A DNA stretch of 64,000 nt from NCBI GenBank assembly GCA_035551615.1, contig DASZNC010000170.1:1-64000 (forward strand), written 5' to 3'. Origin of the DNA: JAKCDU01 sp035551615 (GTDB taxonomy: Bacteria > Actinomycetota > Acidimicrobiia > Acidimicrobiales > Palsa-688). Positions 51,034-59,297 of this stretch are shown one piece after another (position 1 is the stretch's first letter; the number at the start of each line of letters is the position of its first letter). The position numbers and the translations under genes were made by a program. The notes below the pieces were generated by a model that was not told the origin of the DNA, ran no database searches, and saw nothing but the letters and a program-made list of their open reading frames with translations.

Positions 51034-52260
51034 TCATGCAGTCGACCCGGTCGGCCGTTCGTCCGGTACCGCCCCCGTTTGGCGGAGGACGCCGATCTCC
51101 GCCGCGCCCAGTCCGAGCACCTCGGTCAGGACCTCGACCGTGTGCTCACCCAGCGCCGGGCCCGGATGACGGATGGTGCCCGGTGTACCGGTGAAGCGGG
51201 GCACGACACCGGTCATCGGTATGTTCCATCCCTGGGCGGTGGTGACCCGGCGCACCATGTCGCGGGCCAGGTACTGCGGGTCCCTCAGCATGTCGGGGGC
51301 GGTGAAGATGCGTCCGGCCGGCACACCGTGGTCGTCCAGAACGGACAGAACCTCGGCGCACGGGCGGGCCGCGGTCCACTCCGCCACCAGGCCGTCCAGG
51401 GCCTCCGAGTTCTCCCCCCGTCCACCGTGGGTCACGAATCGGGGATCGTCGGCCAGATGGGGGCGTCCCATGGCCTGGCACAGCCGTACGAACACGCTGT
51501 CGGCGTTGGCCGCCACGACCACCTCGGCGCCGTCGGCCGTCGGGTAGACGTTCGACGGGGCGACCCCGGGCAGGACGCTGCCGGAACGGCTGCGGGTGAC
51601 ACCGCCCAACTCGAAGTCGGCCATGGTCGATTCCATGAGGGCGGCCACCGCCTCGTATATGGCGACGTCGACCTCCTGACCGCGCCCGCTTGCCCGGGCC
51701 TGCAATACGGCGGCCAGCGTGCCCATCACGCCGAACACCGACGCCAGCGCGTCACCCAGGCTGATACCGGCCCGGGCCGGCGGCCGGTCAGGGCTGCCCG
51801 TCGTGTGGCGTATCCCGCCCATGGCTTCGCCGACGCTCCCGAAGCCGGCCTGACCGGCGAGCGGTCCGGTCTGACCGAACCCGCTTATGTGGGCCATCAC
51901 CAGCTTGGGGTTGTCGGCCGACAGTTCGGCATAGCCCAGGCCCCACCGTTCCAACGTGCCCGGGCGGAAGTTCTCCAACACGACATCGCAGTGGGCCGCC
52001 AGCCGCCGGGCCACACAGCGGGCGCCGTCGTGGCGGAGGTCGAGGGCGACCGATCGCTTGTTGCGGCCGATGGTGGGCCACCACAGGCTGTCGCCCCCGC
52101 GGGTCACCCCCCACCGGCGCATCGGGTCGCCGTCTCCTGGCGACTCGATCTTGATGACGTCGGCGCCGTAATCGCCGAGCAGCTGGCCGGCGAACGGCCC
52201 GGCGATGAAACTGCCCATCTCCAGCACGCGCAGGCCATCTAGCGGCCCAGCCTGACTCAA
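51034..52260 (-). CDS. CaiB/BaiF (family III) CoA-transferase
   Basis: This 408-residue protein is a family III CoA-transferase: LDGLRVLEMGSFIAGPFAGQ, LGDYGADVIKIESPGDGDPM, RNKRSVALDLRHDGARCVAR, CDVVLENFRPGTLERWGLGY (Asp/Glu-rich CoA-binding region) and ISGFGQTGPLAGQAGFGSVG. These enzymes move CoA between carboxylic acids, including bile acid and steroid intermediates. The start is TTG 52260, overlapping the stop of the AhpD-like gene as TTGA; longer frames read through that gene. The large upstream extension in the open frame is not part of it. Confidence 0.92.
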   Translation of the reverse strand: MSQAGPLDGLRVLEMGSFIAGPFAGQLLGDYGADVIKIESPGDGDPMRRWGVTRGGDSLWWPTIGRNKRSVALDLRHDGARCVARRLAAHCDVVLENFRPGTLERWGLGYAELSADNPKLVMAHISGFGQTGPLAGQAGFGSVGEAMGGIRHTTGSPDRPPARAGISLGDALASVFGVMGTLAAVLQARASGRGQEVDVAIYEAVAALMESTMADFELGGVTRSRSGSVLPGVAPSNVYPTADGAEVVVAANADSVFVRLCQAMGRPHLADDPRFVTHGGRGENSEALDGLVAEWTAARPCAEVLSVLDDHGVPAGRIFTAPDMLRDPQYLARDMVRRVTTAQGWNIPMTGVVPRFTGTPGTIRHPGPALGEHTVEVLTEVLGLGAAEIGVLRQTGAVPDERPTGSTA

Positions 52261-52916
52261 CTCTGCGTTTCCTCCGTGTCGTAGCCGATCTGGCGCCCGA
52301 GGTTCTCCGGCTGGTAATCCTCCGGCGCAGCGATCTCGACGATGGGATCGGTCCGGTTGTCGTACTCCAGGCGCAACGCCACCGAGATCACGGCGTGCAT
52401 GGTGTACATCATCGTGATGTAGGTGAACTCGAGGATCTCCTCGTCGGACAGGTGCTCCTGCATCGCCTTGAACACGGCGTCGTCGACCCGCCCGAAACCC
52501 TGGACCAGGCCGTCGGTGTAGGCGAGCAGGGCCCGCTCGACCGGTGTGAACAGGTCGGAGACGCTCCACGCCTTGATGGCCTCGATCTTGTCCTCGGGGA
52601 ACTTCAGGGCCCGGCACGACTTGCAGTGCTGCGAGAACACGAACTGGCTCCCGACCAGCCAACCGGCGCGGGTCTGGCCGAGCTCCCGCAGGGCCGGGGC
52701 CAGCTTCCGGTTGGGACTGGCGTAGAGGGCGAAGCCACGACAGGCGTGCTCCATCACCTCGGGCGAGTTGGCGAAGACGGTCCACCAGTCACCCGGCGTG
52801 CCGGTGGCGGTGCCCGGCTGGGCGACTGGGTCACGGTCGCCGAACAGGCGCTTGTACATGGCCAGCACGATGGGCGCCTCAGCTTCGGCGCGCCCGATCT
52901 CCTTCAAACGAGGCAT
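52257..52916 (-). CDS. Carboxymuconolactone decarboxylase/AhpD-superfamily protein
   Basis: This 219-residue protein has two CMD-type halves. The second carries FSQHCKSCRALKFPEDKIEA with a CxxC redox motif, then FTPVERALLAYTDGLVQGFG and EEILEFTYITMMYTMHAVIS. Such enzymes detoxify peroxides or act as small dehalogenase/decarboxylase relatives. ATG 52916 is preferred; an upstream ATG at 52952 would overlap the promoter. A sigma70-like promoter at 52924-52952 would start RNA at or next to this ATG, so the mRNA may be leaderless. It overlaps the CoA-transferase gene as TTGA. Confidence 0.82.
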   Translation of the reverse strand: MPRLKEIGRAEAEAPIVLAMYKRLFGDRDPVAQPGTATGTPGDWWTVFANSPEVMEHACRGFALYASPNRKLAPALRELGQTRAGWLVGSQFVFSQHCKSCRALKFPEDKIEAIKAWSVSDLFTPVERALLAYTDGLVQGFGRVDDAVFKAMQEHLSDEEILEFTYITMMYTMHAVISVALRLEYDNRTDPIVEIAAPEDYQPENLGRQIGYDTEETQS

Positions 52917-52923
52917 GACAGAA

Positions 52924-52952
52924 TGTATACAACTTGCGCACGAGTCAGGCAA
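52924..52952 (-). promoter_or_regulatory. Promoter giving a leaderless mRNA for the AhpD-like/CoA-transferase operon
   Basis: On the minus strand TTGCCT (52952-52947), a 17-nt spacer and TATACA (52929-52924) precede ATG 52916 by 7 nt. Transcription should begin at or next to the A of the start codon, giving a leaderless message, which is common in actinobacteria. Confidence 0.65.
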
Positions 52953-52980
52953 CCGTCCCCGGTATTTCTGGGCAAATCGT

Positions 52981-53006
52981 TACACTGGAAACGTTTCGTG
53001 TACAAT
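52981..53006 (+). promoter_or_regulatory. Palindrome overlapping a strong plus-strand -10 element
   Basis: TACAC (52981-52985) and GTGTA (52998-53002) flank AAACGTTT, a nested palindrome. The right arm overlaps TACAAT (53001-53006), a near-perfect -10 on the plus strand with a weak -35 (CGTTAC). AAGGGAG and GTG follow at 53030, but the frame there is antisense to the lyase gene. It may be an operator for the leftward operon or an antisense promoter. Confidence 0.4.
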
Positions 53007-53047
53007 ATTGATGTCGATCAAAGGGAGTTTTGGTGGCCCGGTCGGCG

Positions 53048-53938
53048 CTAGCTGGACGGTGGGCGGAACCGGGGCCCGGCCACGCCGACATGGCTCTCGA
53101 CCCGGCGACCGGTGAGCGAGCAGGCCAACCGCCCGGCGTCGATCAGGCGGTCCAGGTCGAGACCGGTCGGCACCCCCATCTCCTGCAGGGCGTGGGCCAG
53201 ATCCTCGAGGGCCAGGTTGCCGCTGGCTCCCGGTGCGAAGGGGCAGCCGCCCAGGCCGCCGACGCTGCCGTCCACCCGGACGGCGCCGGCCTCGATGGCA
53301 CGCAGGGCGTTGGCGATGGCCAGGCCCCGGGTGTCATGCAGGTGGATGCCCACCGGCACCCCCAACGCAGCAACCCGCTCGACAACCGGCGCCACCTCCG
53401 TCGGCACCGCAGTGCCGATGGTGTCGGCCACGCCGATGGCCCGCACGCCGGCGGCCACCGCCTTCTCGGCCACCGCGGCGACGGCATCGGGACTGACCGG
53501 GCCGGCGAACGGGCATCCGAAGGACGTGGCCAGGGTCACCTCCACGGTGGCTTGGTGCTCGGCCGCCAGTTGCACGATCCGGCCCAAACCAGCCAGGCCG
53601 TCGGCGACCGACTGACCGGCGTTCTCCCGCTGGTGGGCCTCAGACACCGAGATGACGCCCTGGAGATGACGCATCCCGGCGGCCAACGCCCGTTGCGCAC
53701 CCCGGGCGTTCAGGACCAGACCCCAGCGGGTGACCGCATCCGCCCCGCCGGCCGTGGCGCCGACCATCTGCTCGGCGTCGGCCATGGCCGGTACCCGGTC
53801 AGGGCGTACGAACGAGGTCAGCTCCAGATCGCGGATACCAGCGGCGACCAGGGCCTCGTACAGGCCCAGTTTGGCCTGGGTGCTGATCGGCGCCTCGTCC
53901 TGCAGGCCGTCGCGCAGCGTCACATCTCGCAGGAGCAC
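53048..53938 (-). CDS. HMG-CoA-lyase-like/DRE-TIM enzyme
   Basis: This 296-residue TIM-barrel enzyme is of the HMGL-like group: LLRDVTLRDGLQDEAPISTQ, LELTSFVRPDRVPAMADAEQ, EVTLATSFGCPFAG, VGIHLHDTRGLAIANALRAI (metal HxHD) and GSVGGLGGCPFAPGASGN (catalytic Cys loop). It likely cleaves hydroxymethylglutaryl-CoA or a related hydroxyacyl-CoA to acetyl-CoA and a ketone acid. GTG 53938 starts 7 nt after the fpg stop; the open frame reaches a TTG at 53974 inside fpg. It completes a lipid/leucine-type catabolic theme with the CoA-transferase. Confidence 0.88.
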   Translation of the reverse strand: MLLRDVTLRDGLQDEAPISTQAKLGLYEALVAAGIRDLELTSFVRPDRVPAMADAEQMVGATAGGADAVTRWGLVLNARGAQRALAAGMRHLQGVISVSEAHQRENAGQSVADGLAGLGRIVQLAAEHQATVEVTLATSFGCPFAGPVSPDAVAAVAEKAVAAGVRAIGVADTIGTAVPTEVAPVVERVAALGVPVGIHLHDTRGLAIANALRAIEAGAVRVDGSVGGLGGCPFAPGASGNLALEDLAHALQEMGVPTGLDLDRLIDAGRLACSLTGRRVESHVGVAGPRFRPPSS

Positions 53939-53945
53939 GGATCGA

Positions 53946-54818
53946 CTATCGCGGAGGCGACGGTCGTTCGCCAACCGTTGGGAGCGAACCGGACCGTGCC
54001 CGGAGGCCGGCGGCCGGGACCGACGCGGTCGCGGCGCGGAGTTTCTGGTGACGGGGGCACCACCACGACGATCGCCCCCCGACGGTCGCGTGCACGAGTT
54101 CGGTGCCGTCGCGCGGGCAGCGGCCGCCGGGGCGCCGGTGGGCCATCAGGTCGCCGGTGTGCGAGCCGCCCCGTTCCACCATCTCGGCCAACCCGCCGGT
54201 GAGCGAGTCGTGCAACCGCCGGAGGGCGGCCGGACCGAGCGAACCGGCCTCCTGCAGAGGCGACAGGCCGGCCCGCCAGAGGACCTCATCGGCGATCAAA
54301 TTGCCGACGCCGGCGATACGGGACTGGTCGAGCAGCCGGGCCTTGAGCGGGGCGGTCGAGCCGGCCAGCGCAGCCTTCAACTCCGGCCGGGTGACGGCCA
54401 ACGCGTCCGGTCCCAGCCGGGCCAGGTCCGGGTCTATATCCACCCCGCCCAACCGGCGGGGGTCGCTCATCACCATGGAGCCGCCGTCGGCGAACAGCAC
54501 GGCGAAGCGGTCGTAGACGTCGGAGCTGCTGTACCAGAGGCGGTCGATGCCGGCCCGCCCGTCGACGAGCAACCGCCCGCTCATGCCGAAACGCAGGCCC
54601 AGCACCGGCTCTCCGTAGGAGAGGTCGAGCAGAAGCAGCTTGCCCCGGCGCCGGGCGGCGACGATGGACTGCCCGGGCACCGTCGACTCGAGCTCGGCCG
54701 CCGTGACCCCCCGCTTGAGGTACCACGCGTCGGGGGCCCGGACCGATGCGATGGGTCGGTGCCGGGCGGCCATCTCGGCCAACTTCCGGTACAGCTCGAC
54801 CTCGATGATCTCGGGCAC
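53946..54818 (-). CDS. Fpg/Nei-family DNA glycosylase with altered zinc finger
   Basis: This 290-residue protein is of the MutM/Nei family of DNA glycosylase-lyases. The N-terminus is MPEIIEVELYRKLAEM, where Pro2 is the catalytic amine and Glu3 the acid. Lys in RRRGKLLLLDL and the helix-two-turn-helix segment RIAGVGNLIADEVLWRAGLS are kept. The C-terminal zinc finger reads CPRDGTELVHATVGGRSSWW then CPRHQ: two of the four ligands are Asp/His-like instead of Cys, so zinc binding may be weak or mixed. A long 30-residue tail follows. GTG 54818 follows the UDG stop by 2 nt. Confidence 0.88.
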   Translation of the reverse strand: MPEIIEVELYRKLAEMAARHRPIASVRAPDAWYLKRGVTAAELESTVPGQSIVAARRRGKLLLLDLSYGEPVLGLRFGMSGRLLVDGRAGIDRLWYSSSDVYDRFAVLFADGGSMVMSDPRRLGGVDIDPDLARLGPDALAVTRPELKAALAGSTAPLKARLLDQSRIAGVGNLIADEVLWRAGLSPLQEAGSLGPAALRRLHDSLTGGLAEMVERGGSHTGDLMAHRRPGGRCPRDGTELVHATVGGRSSWWCPRHQKLRAATASVPAAGLRARSGSLPTVGERPSPPR

Positions 54819-54820
54819 GG

Positions 54821-55498
54821 CTACCTGAGCCCGGCCAGCTCGGCGGCCCGGACGAACACGTCGTCGGTCATTGTTTCGGTCAGCCTGCCGGTGAAGGTGT
54901 TCTGCTGACTGGGGTGGAAGGAGCAGACGACGGTCCGTCCCTCCGGCGCGGCCACCTCCACGCCGTGGCCGAAACGGGGCCGGGGGCGGATACCGAGCAG
55001 TCGCCCGACCACGTCGTAGGCGAACTGGCCGAGCACCACCACGACCCGCACCGGCCCGACCAGTGCCAATTCCTGCTCCAGGTAGGGCCGGCAGCGGTCC
55101 CGCTCGTCGGGATTGGGCTTGTTGGCCGGCGGGGCACAGCGGACAGCGGCGGTGACGAACACGCCCGACAGCGTCAGCCCGTCGTCGCGGCCCACCGATA
55201 CGGGCTGGTTGGCCAGGCCGACGCGGTGCATGGACGAGAACAACCAGTCCCCTGAGCGGTCACCGGTGAAGATGCGGCCGGTGCGGTTGGCGCCGTGAGC
55301 GGCCGGCGCCAGCCCCACGACCATGATCGGGGCCCGGCGGTCGCCGAAGCCGGCCACCGGGCGGCCCCAGTACTCCTGATCCTTGAAGGCCGCCCTCCTC
55401 TCGGTCGCCACCCGCTCGCGCCAGGCGACCAGGCGCGGGCAAGCCCGGCAGCTCTCTATGTCGGCGGCCAGTGCGTCGATCGCCTGGCCGGTGTCCAT
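54821..55498 (-). CDS. Type-5 uracil-DNA glycosylase (UdgB)
   Basis: This 225-residue [4Fe-4S] uracil-DNA glycosylase is of family 5. Cys17 and Cys20 (ESCRACPRL) and two later Cys would hold the cluster. The catalytic motif is GLAPAAHGANRTGRIFTGDR, with Ala and no polar Asn/Asp, as in family 5. The second motif is CSFHPSQQNTFTGRL. Removes uracil and some deaminated purines from DNA. It forms a two-gene repair operon with the Fpg/Nei gene, probably including the lyase downstream. ATG 55498 is divergent from the phosphatase gene. Confidence 0.92.
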   Translation of the reverse strand: MDTGQAIDALAADIESCRACPRLVAWRERVATERRAAFKDQEYWGRPVAGFGDRRAPIMVVGLAPAAHGANRTGRIFTGDRSGDWLFSSMHRVGLANQPVSVGRDDGLTLSGVFVTAAVRCAPPANKPNPDERDRCRPYLEQELALVGPVRVVVVLGQFAYDVVGRLLGIRPRPRFGHGVEVAAPEGRTVVCSFHPSQQNTFTGRLTETMTDDVFVRAAELAGLR

Positions 55499-55526
55499 CC
55501 GTCAGACACTAGGTTGATCCGGAGCC

Positions 55527-56225
55527 ATGCCCACCTCTGACCAACCCACGAGGCGCAGGCCGGCGGTTCGTCCCTCGACCCTGGTGCTGCTCGTTCGCCA
55601 CGGCACCACGCCCACGACCGGGAAGGTGCTGCCCGGCCGGGCCAGCGGCCTGCACCTGGCCGACAGCGGGAAGGCCCAGGCCGAAACGGTCGCCGCCCGC
55701 CTGGCCGAGTGGTCGGCGCTGGCCCCGACCAGCAAGGACGGCAAGGCGCGTATCGCCGCCGTGTACGCCTCCCCGCTCGAGCGGACCCGGGAGACGGCGG
55801 CGCCGATCGCCAGGGCCCTCGGCCTCAAGGTGCAGACCGACAGGGGTCTCCTGGAATGCGACTTCGGCGACTGGACCGGGGCGGAGCTGAAGGTCCTCAT
55901 GAAGAAGCCCGAATGGAACACCGTTCAGCGCTACCCGAGCGGCTTCCGCTTCCCGGGCGGCGAGTCGTTCACCGCCATGCAGGCCCGCATCGTGACCGCC
56001 GTGGCCGAGCTGACGAGGAAGCACCCGGGCGAGGCGATAGTGGCCGTCTCTCATGCCGATCCGATCAAGGCGGCGGTCAACGATGCCCTCGGCTCGCATC
56101 TCGACCTGTTCCAACGGATCGTCATCTCGCCCTGCTCGGTGACCGCCATCTCCTACGGCCCGGTTGGACCCACCGTTCTGGCCGTCAACTCCACGTCGGG
56201 TCTGAAGGATCTGGTGCCGTCATGA
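55527..56225 (+). CDS. Histidine phosphatase, MSMEG_4193 family
   Basis: This 232-residue phosphoglycerate-mutase-like phosphatase has the catalytic LLVRHGTTPTTGKVLPGRAS, ASPLERTRETAAPIARAL and a second His in VAVSHADPIKAAVNDALG. It matches the actinobacterial MSMEG_4193 group, which is encoded with DUF3090 and SCO1664-type genes, just as here. The substrate is unknown. The stop overlaps ATG 56222, the start of a 12-codon micro-ORF leading to the DUF3090 gene. Confidence 0.9.
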   Translation: MPTSDQPTRRRPAVRPSTLVLLVRHGTTPTTGKVLPGRASGLHLADSGKAQAETVAARLAEWSALAPTSKDGKARIAAVYASPLERTRETAAPIARALGLKVQTDRGLLECDFGDWTGAELKVLMKKPEWNTVQRYPSGFRFPGGESFTAMQARIVTAVAELTRKHPGEAIVAVSHADPIKAAVNDALGSHLDLFQRIVISPCSVTAISYGPVGPTVLAVNSTSGLKDLVPS

Positions 56226-56260
56226 GCGAATCAGTCAGACCCCGGACGGGGCGCCGGTGA
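56222..56260 (+). other. Bridging micro-ORF, 12 codons, before the DUF3090 gene
   Basis: ATG 56222 overlaps the phosphatase stop as ATGA. Twelve codons (MSESVRPRTGRR) run to TGA 56258-56260, which overlaps the GTG start of the DUF3090 gene as GTGA. Flanking ends are supported by conserved neighbours. Confidence 0.5.
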
Positions 56261-56775
56261 GCCGGTCGTTCGAGCTGCCCGAAGCCGAGTGGGCGACGGT
56301 CGGCGCCGTCGGCGAGCCGGGCCAGCGGACGTTCTACATGCAGGCCCGCCAGGACGAGCAGCTGCTCACGCTGAAGCTGGAGAAGCAGCAGGTGGCGGCC
56401 ATCGCCCAGTTCCTGGCCGAGATCCTGGCCGACCTGCCCAGCCCGGCGGACAAGGACGTCGTGGTCGCCGCCGACCTGGTCGAGCCGGTCCTGGCCGAAT
56501 GGCCGGTGGGCAGCCTGCAATTGTCCTACGACAGCGTTATCGATCGCATCGTGATCCTGGCCGAGGAGCTGACCGACGAGGACGACGAGGACGACGACGA
56601 TGAGTCCGATCGCGCCGTCGCCCGTATCGGCATCACCCGGGCCACGGCGGCTGTCATCGTCAACATCGGCGTCGATCTCATCGGCGCCGGCCGGCCGATC
56701 TGCGCTCTGTGCGGCCGGCCCATGGACCCCGAAGGCCACTCTTGCCCACGGACGAACGGCCACAAGCCGCACTGA
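56257..56775 (+). CDS. DUF3090-family protein
   Basis: This 172-residue protein belongs to DUF3090, found only in actinobacteria. Features: RSFELPEAEWATVGAVGEPG, TFYMQARQDEQLLTLKLEKQ, a very acidic loop near residue 110 (TDEDDEDDDDESD) and a C-terminal zinc ribbon (PICALCGRPMDPEGHSCPRT). The role is unknown, but the gene is conserved beside the histidine phosphatase and SCO1664-type genes. GTG 56257 begins at the end of the bridging micro-ORF. It overlaps the next gene by about 34 bp. Confidence 0.9.
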   Translation: MSRSFELPEAEWATVGAVGEPGQRTFYMQARQDEQLLTLKLEKQQVAAIAQFLAEILADLPSPADKDVVVAADLVEPVLAEWPVGSLQLSYDSVIDRIVILAEELTDEDDEDDDDESDRAVARIGITRATAAVIVNIGVDLIGAGRPICALCGRPMDPEGHSCPRTNGHKPH

Positions 56776-57461
56776 CCGGGCTGCTCCTCGCCGGCGCCAT
56801 CGAGATCGAGGGCCGGATGCCGTGGAGCAGCAACAACACCTTCCTGGTCACCGTCACCTATGAAGGTGCCCAGGTCCCGGCGATCTACAAGCCGGGTCGC
56901 GGCGAGCGGCCCCTCTGGGACTTCCCCGACCGCCTCTACCGGCGGGAGGTGGCCGCCTACGAGCTGTCGGAGGCGCTGGGCTGGGGCTTCGTGCCGCCGA
57001 CGGTCGAGCTCGACGACGGGCCGCTCGGGGGCGGCTCCCTGCAGCTGTTCGTCAACGCCGACTTCGAGCAGCACTATTTCACCCTGTTGGAGGACGAGGC
57101 CCACCACCGGATCCTCAAGCGGATGGCCACCTTCGACGTGATCGCCAACAACGCCGACCGCAAGGGCGGTCACTGCCTAGTCGACGCCGACGGCCGCATC
57201 TGGGGCATAGACCATGGCCTGTGCTTCCACACCCAACCCAAACTGCGGACCGTCATCTGGGACTTCGCCGGCGACCCGTTGGAGCCCGATGACGAGGACG
57301 ACATCCGCCGGCTGGTCGAATCCGGGTTACCCGATTCGGTGGCCCACCTGCTCGACCCGGAGGAGGGCCGGGCCCTGCACAAGCGGGCCCAGCACCTCCT
57401 CAGGGAGCAACGACTACCGGAGCCCCGGACGGATCACCCGTTCCCGTGGCCCCTGGTGTAG
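56742..57461 (+). CDS. SCO1664-family (PI3/4-kinase-like) protein
   Basis: This 239-residue protein is of the SCO1664 group, distantly like PI3/PI4 kinases: VPAIYKPGRGERPLWDFPDR (ATP Lys), LYRREVAAYELSEALGWGFV, FDVIANNADRKGGHCLVDAD (catalytic loop D-x-N-x-D) and IWGIDHGLCFHTQPKLRTVI (metal DHG). The acidic and Asn residues needed for phosphate transfer are present. TTG 56742 gives a 34-bp overlap with DUF3090; GTG 56709 is an alternative. Together with the phosphatase it suggests a conserved phosphorylation-related module. Confidence 0.88.
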   Translation: MPTDERPQAALTGLLLAGAIEIEGRMPWSSNNTFLVTVTYEGAQVPAIYKPGRGERPLWDFPDRLYRREVAAYELSEALGWGFVPPTVELDDGPLGGGSLQLFVNADFEQHYFTLLEDEAHHRILKRMATFDVIANNADRKGGHCLVDADGRIWGIDHGLCFHTQPKLRTVIWDFAGDPLEPDDEDDIRRLVESGLPDSVAHLLDPEEGRALHKRAQHLLREQRLPEPRTDHPFPWPLV

Positions 57462-57467
57462 CGGGGC

Positions 57468-58436
57468 CTAACCCCGCTTCTGCAGCGCCTCGATCAGCGC
57501 CGGCAGGACCTTCTTGACATCGCCGACGATGCCCAGGTCGGCGATCGAGAAGATCGGCGCCTCCTGGTCCTTGTTGATGGCGATGATGTTCTTGGCGCTC
57601 TTCATGCCGACCATGTGCTGAGTGGCACCGGAGATGCCACAAGCGATGTAGACGGTCGGCTTCACCGTCTTGCCCGTCTGGCCGACCTGGTGCGAGTAGG
57701 GCACCCAACCGGCGTCGACGATGGCCCGGGAGGCGCCGGGGGCGCCCTTCAGCAGCTTGGCCAGATCCTCGATCAGCTTGTAGCTGTCGGCATCGCCCAG
57801 GCCCCGGCCACCGGAGACCACGACGGCGGCCTCGTCGAGCTTGGGCCCGGAGGTCTCCTCGACGTGCGAGGAGACGATCTTGGCCCCGCCGACGGCGCCC
57901 AGGTCGGGCACGTCCCAGGTGTCCACCGATGCGGCGCCGCCGCCCGACTCCTCGGGCCCGAACGACTTGGCCCGGATGACGTAGATTCCGGGGCCGGAAC
58001 CGTTGAACTTGGCGTTCAGGATCTCGGTGCCACCGAAGATGGCGTGTTCGGAGACCAGCCCTCCGTCGCCCTCGGCCAGGCCGACGATGTTGGTAAGCGC
58101 CGGCTTGTCGATACGGGCGGACAGGCGGCCGGCGATGTCACGGCCGTTGTAGCTCTGCGCCAGGAAGATGGCATCAGGTGCGCGGCCGCCGGAAATCTGG
58201 GCGGCGATGGCGCCGGCGACCGCCGGTCCGGGCAGGGCGCCACCCAGGTCGCCCGTGGTGTGCAGGGCGGAGGCGCCGTAGGCGCCGATCTGGTCGGCGA
58301 TGCCGGAAGCATCGCCCCAGGTGATGGCCTCGACCGAGCCGGCCAGCTGGCGGGCCTTGGTGAGGAGCTCGAAAGCCACCGAGGCGACCTTGTCGCCGGT
58401 GCGGTCGACTACAACCCAAATCGTGTTCAGTGCCAT
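57468..58436 (-). CDS. etfA: Electron transfer flavoprotein alpha subunit
   Basis: This 322-residue FAD-binding Etf subunit has the C-terminal motif YIACGISGATQHMVGMKSAK, then NIIAINKDQEAPIFSIADLG and VGDVKKVLPALIEAL, and a Rossmann-like N-terminal half. With EtfB it carries electrons from acyl-CoA and other dehydrogenases to the respiratory quinone pool. It follows etfB by 8 nt; its ATG has GGAG upstream. It suits a genome with abundant lipid catabolism genes. Confidence 0.95.
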   Translation of the reverse strand: MALNTIWVVVDRTGDKVASVAFELLTKARQLAGSVEAITWGDASGIADQIGAYGASALHTTGDLGGALPGPAVAGAIAAQISGGRAPDAIFLAQSYNGRDIAGRLSARIDKPALTNIVGLAEGDGGLVSEHAIFGGTEILNAKFNGSGPGIYVIRAKSFGPEESGGGAASVDTWDVPDLGAVGGAKIVSSHVEETSGPKLDEAAVVVSGGRGLGDADSYKLIEDLAKLLKGAPGASRAIVDAGWVPYSHQVGQTGKTVKPTVYIACGISGATQHMVGMKSAKNIIAINKDQEAPIFSIADLGIVGDVKKVLPALIEALQKRG

Positions 58437-58444
58437 GAGATCTC

Positions 58445-59224
58445 CTAGATGACCTTGATCCGCTCGAGGTAGGCGACCACCTGCTGGAAGCCCTCGCCCT
58501 CGTCGACGACGATCTCGCCCGCCTTACGGGCTTCGGCCGGGGTGACGGCGGTGACTTCCTGGCCGGCGCCGGCCGCGCCCACGCTGCCGGCATCGAGGCC
58601 CAGGTCGGCGACGGTGAGCTCGTCCACCGGCTTGCCCTTGGCCGCCATGATGCCCTTGAAGGACGGGTAACGGGGCTCGACCACACCGGCGGTCACGCTG
58701 ATGACGGCGGGGAGGGGGACCTCGACCTCGTCATAGCCCTCCTCGGTCTGGCGCTCGACGGTGAGCTTGTCGCCGGCGACGGTGACCTTCTTCGAGAAGG
58801 TGACCGACGGCATCCCGAGCAGTTCGGCGATCTGCACCGGGATGGTCCCGGTGTAGCCGTCGGTCGACTCGGTGGCGGTGAGCACCAGATCGGGCTCAGC
58901 CCGCTTGATGGCGGCGGCCAGCACCTTCGCCGTGCCCAGCGCATCGCTGCCGGCCAGCGACGGGTCGCTCACCAGGATGGCCTTGACCGCACCCATGGCC
59001 AACGCCTGGCGCAGCCCGCTCGTCTCCGAGTTGGGGGCCATCGAAACCAGTGTGACCTCGCCACCACCGGCCTGCTCGGCCAGCTGAAGGCCCATCTCGA
59101 CGCCGTAGGTATCGGAGTCGTCGAGGATGAGTTTGCCTTCCCGCACCAGGTTGTGAGTGCCCGGATCCAGCTTCATCACGCCGGCCGGGTCGGGTATCTG
59201 CTTGACGCAGACAACAACATTCAT
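58445..59224 (-). CDS. etfB: Electron transfer flavoprotein beta subunit
   Basis: This 259-residue EtfB has MNVVVCVKQIPDPAGVMKLD at the N-terminus, the AMP-binding loop LTATESTDGYTGTIPVQIAE, and the recognition region RQTEEGYDEVEVPLPAVISV, AGVVEPRYPSFKGIMAAKGK. ATG 59224 (fourth Met codon of the open frame) fits the family start and has AGAAAGA at good spacing; ATG 59233 adds three residues. First gene of the etfBA operon, divergent from the anti-sigma gene. Confidence 0.95.
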   Translation of the reverse strand: MNVVVCVKQIPDPAGVMKLDPGTHNLVREGKLILDDSDTYGVEMGLQLAEQAGGGEVTLVSMAPNSETSGLRQALAMGAVKAILVSDPSLAGSDALGTAKVLAAAIKRAEPDLVLTATESTDGYTGTIPVQIAELLGMPSVTFSKKVTVAGDKLTVERQTEEGYDEVEVPLPAVISVTAGVVEPRYPSFKGIMAAKGKPVDELTVADLGLDAGSVGAAGAGQEVTAVTPAEARKAGEIVVDEGEGFQQVVAYLERIKVI

Positions 59225-59297
59225 GGACGTCATCTTTCTAGAACTCCCGGCTCCAGCGCCACTTGGGGCCGGCCGTCGGTGGTACGGTCCGACGATC

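Noticed and set aside
53030..54202. A 390-codon plus-strand frame with a decent ribosome site
   Set aside because: It is fully antisense to the lyase and glycosylase genes, which carry catalytic motifs. Only the promoter-like start is kept as a finding.
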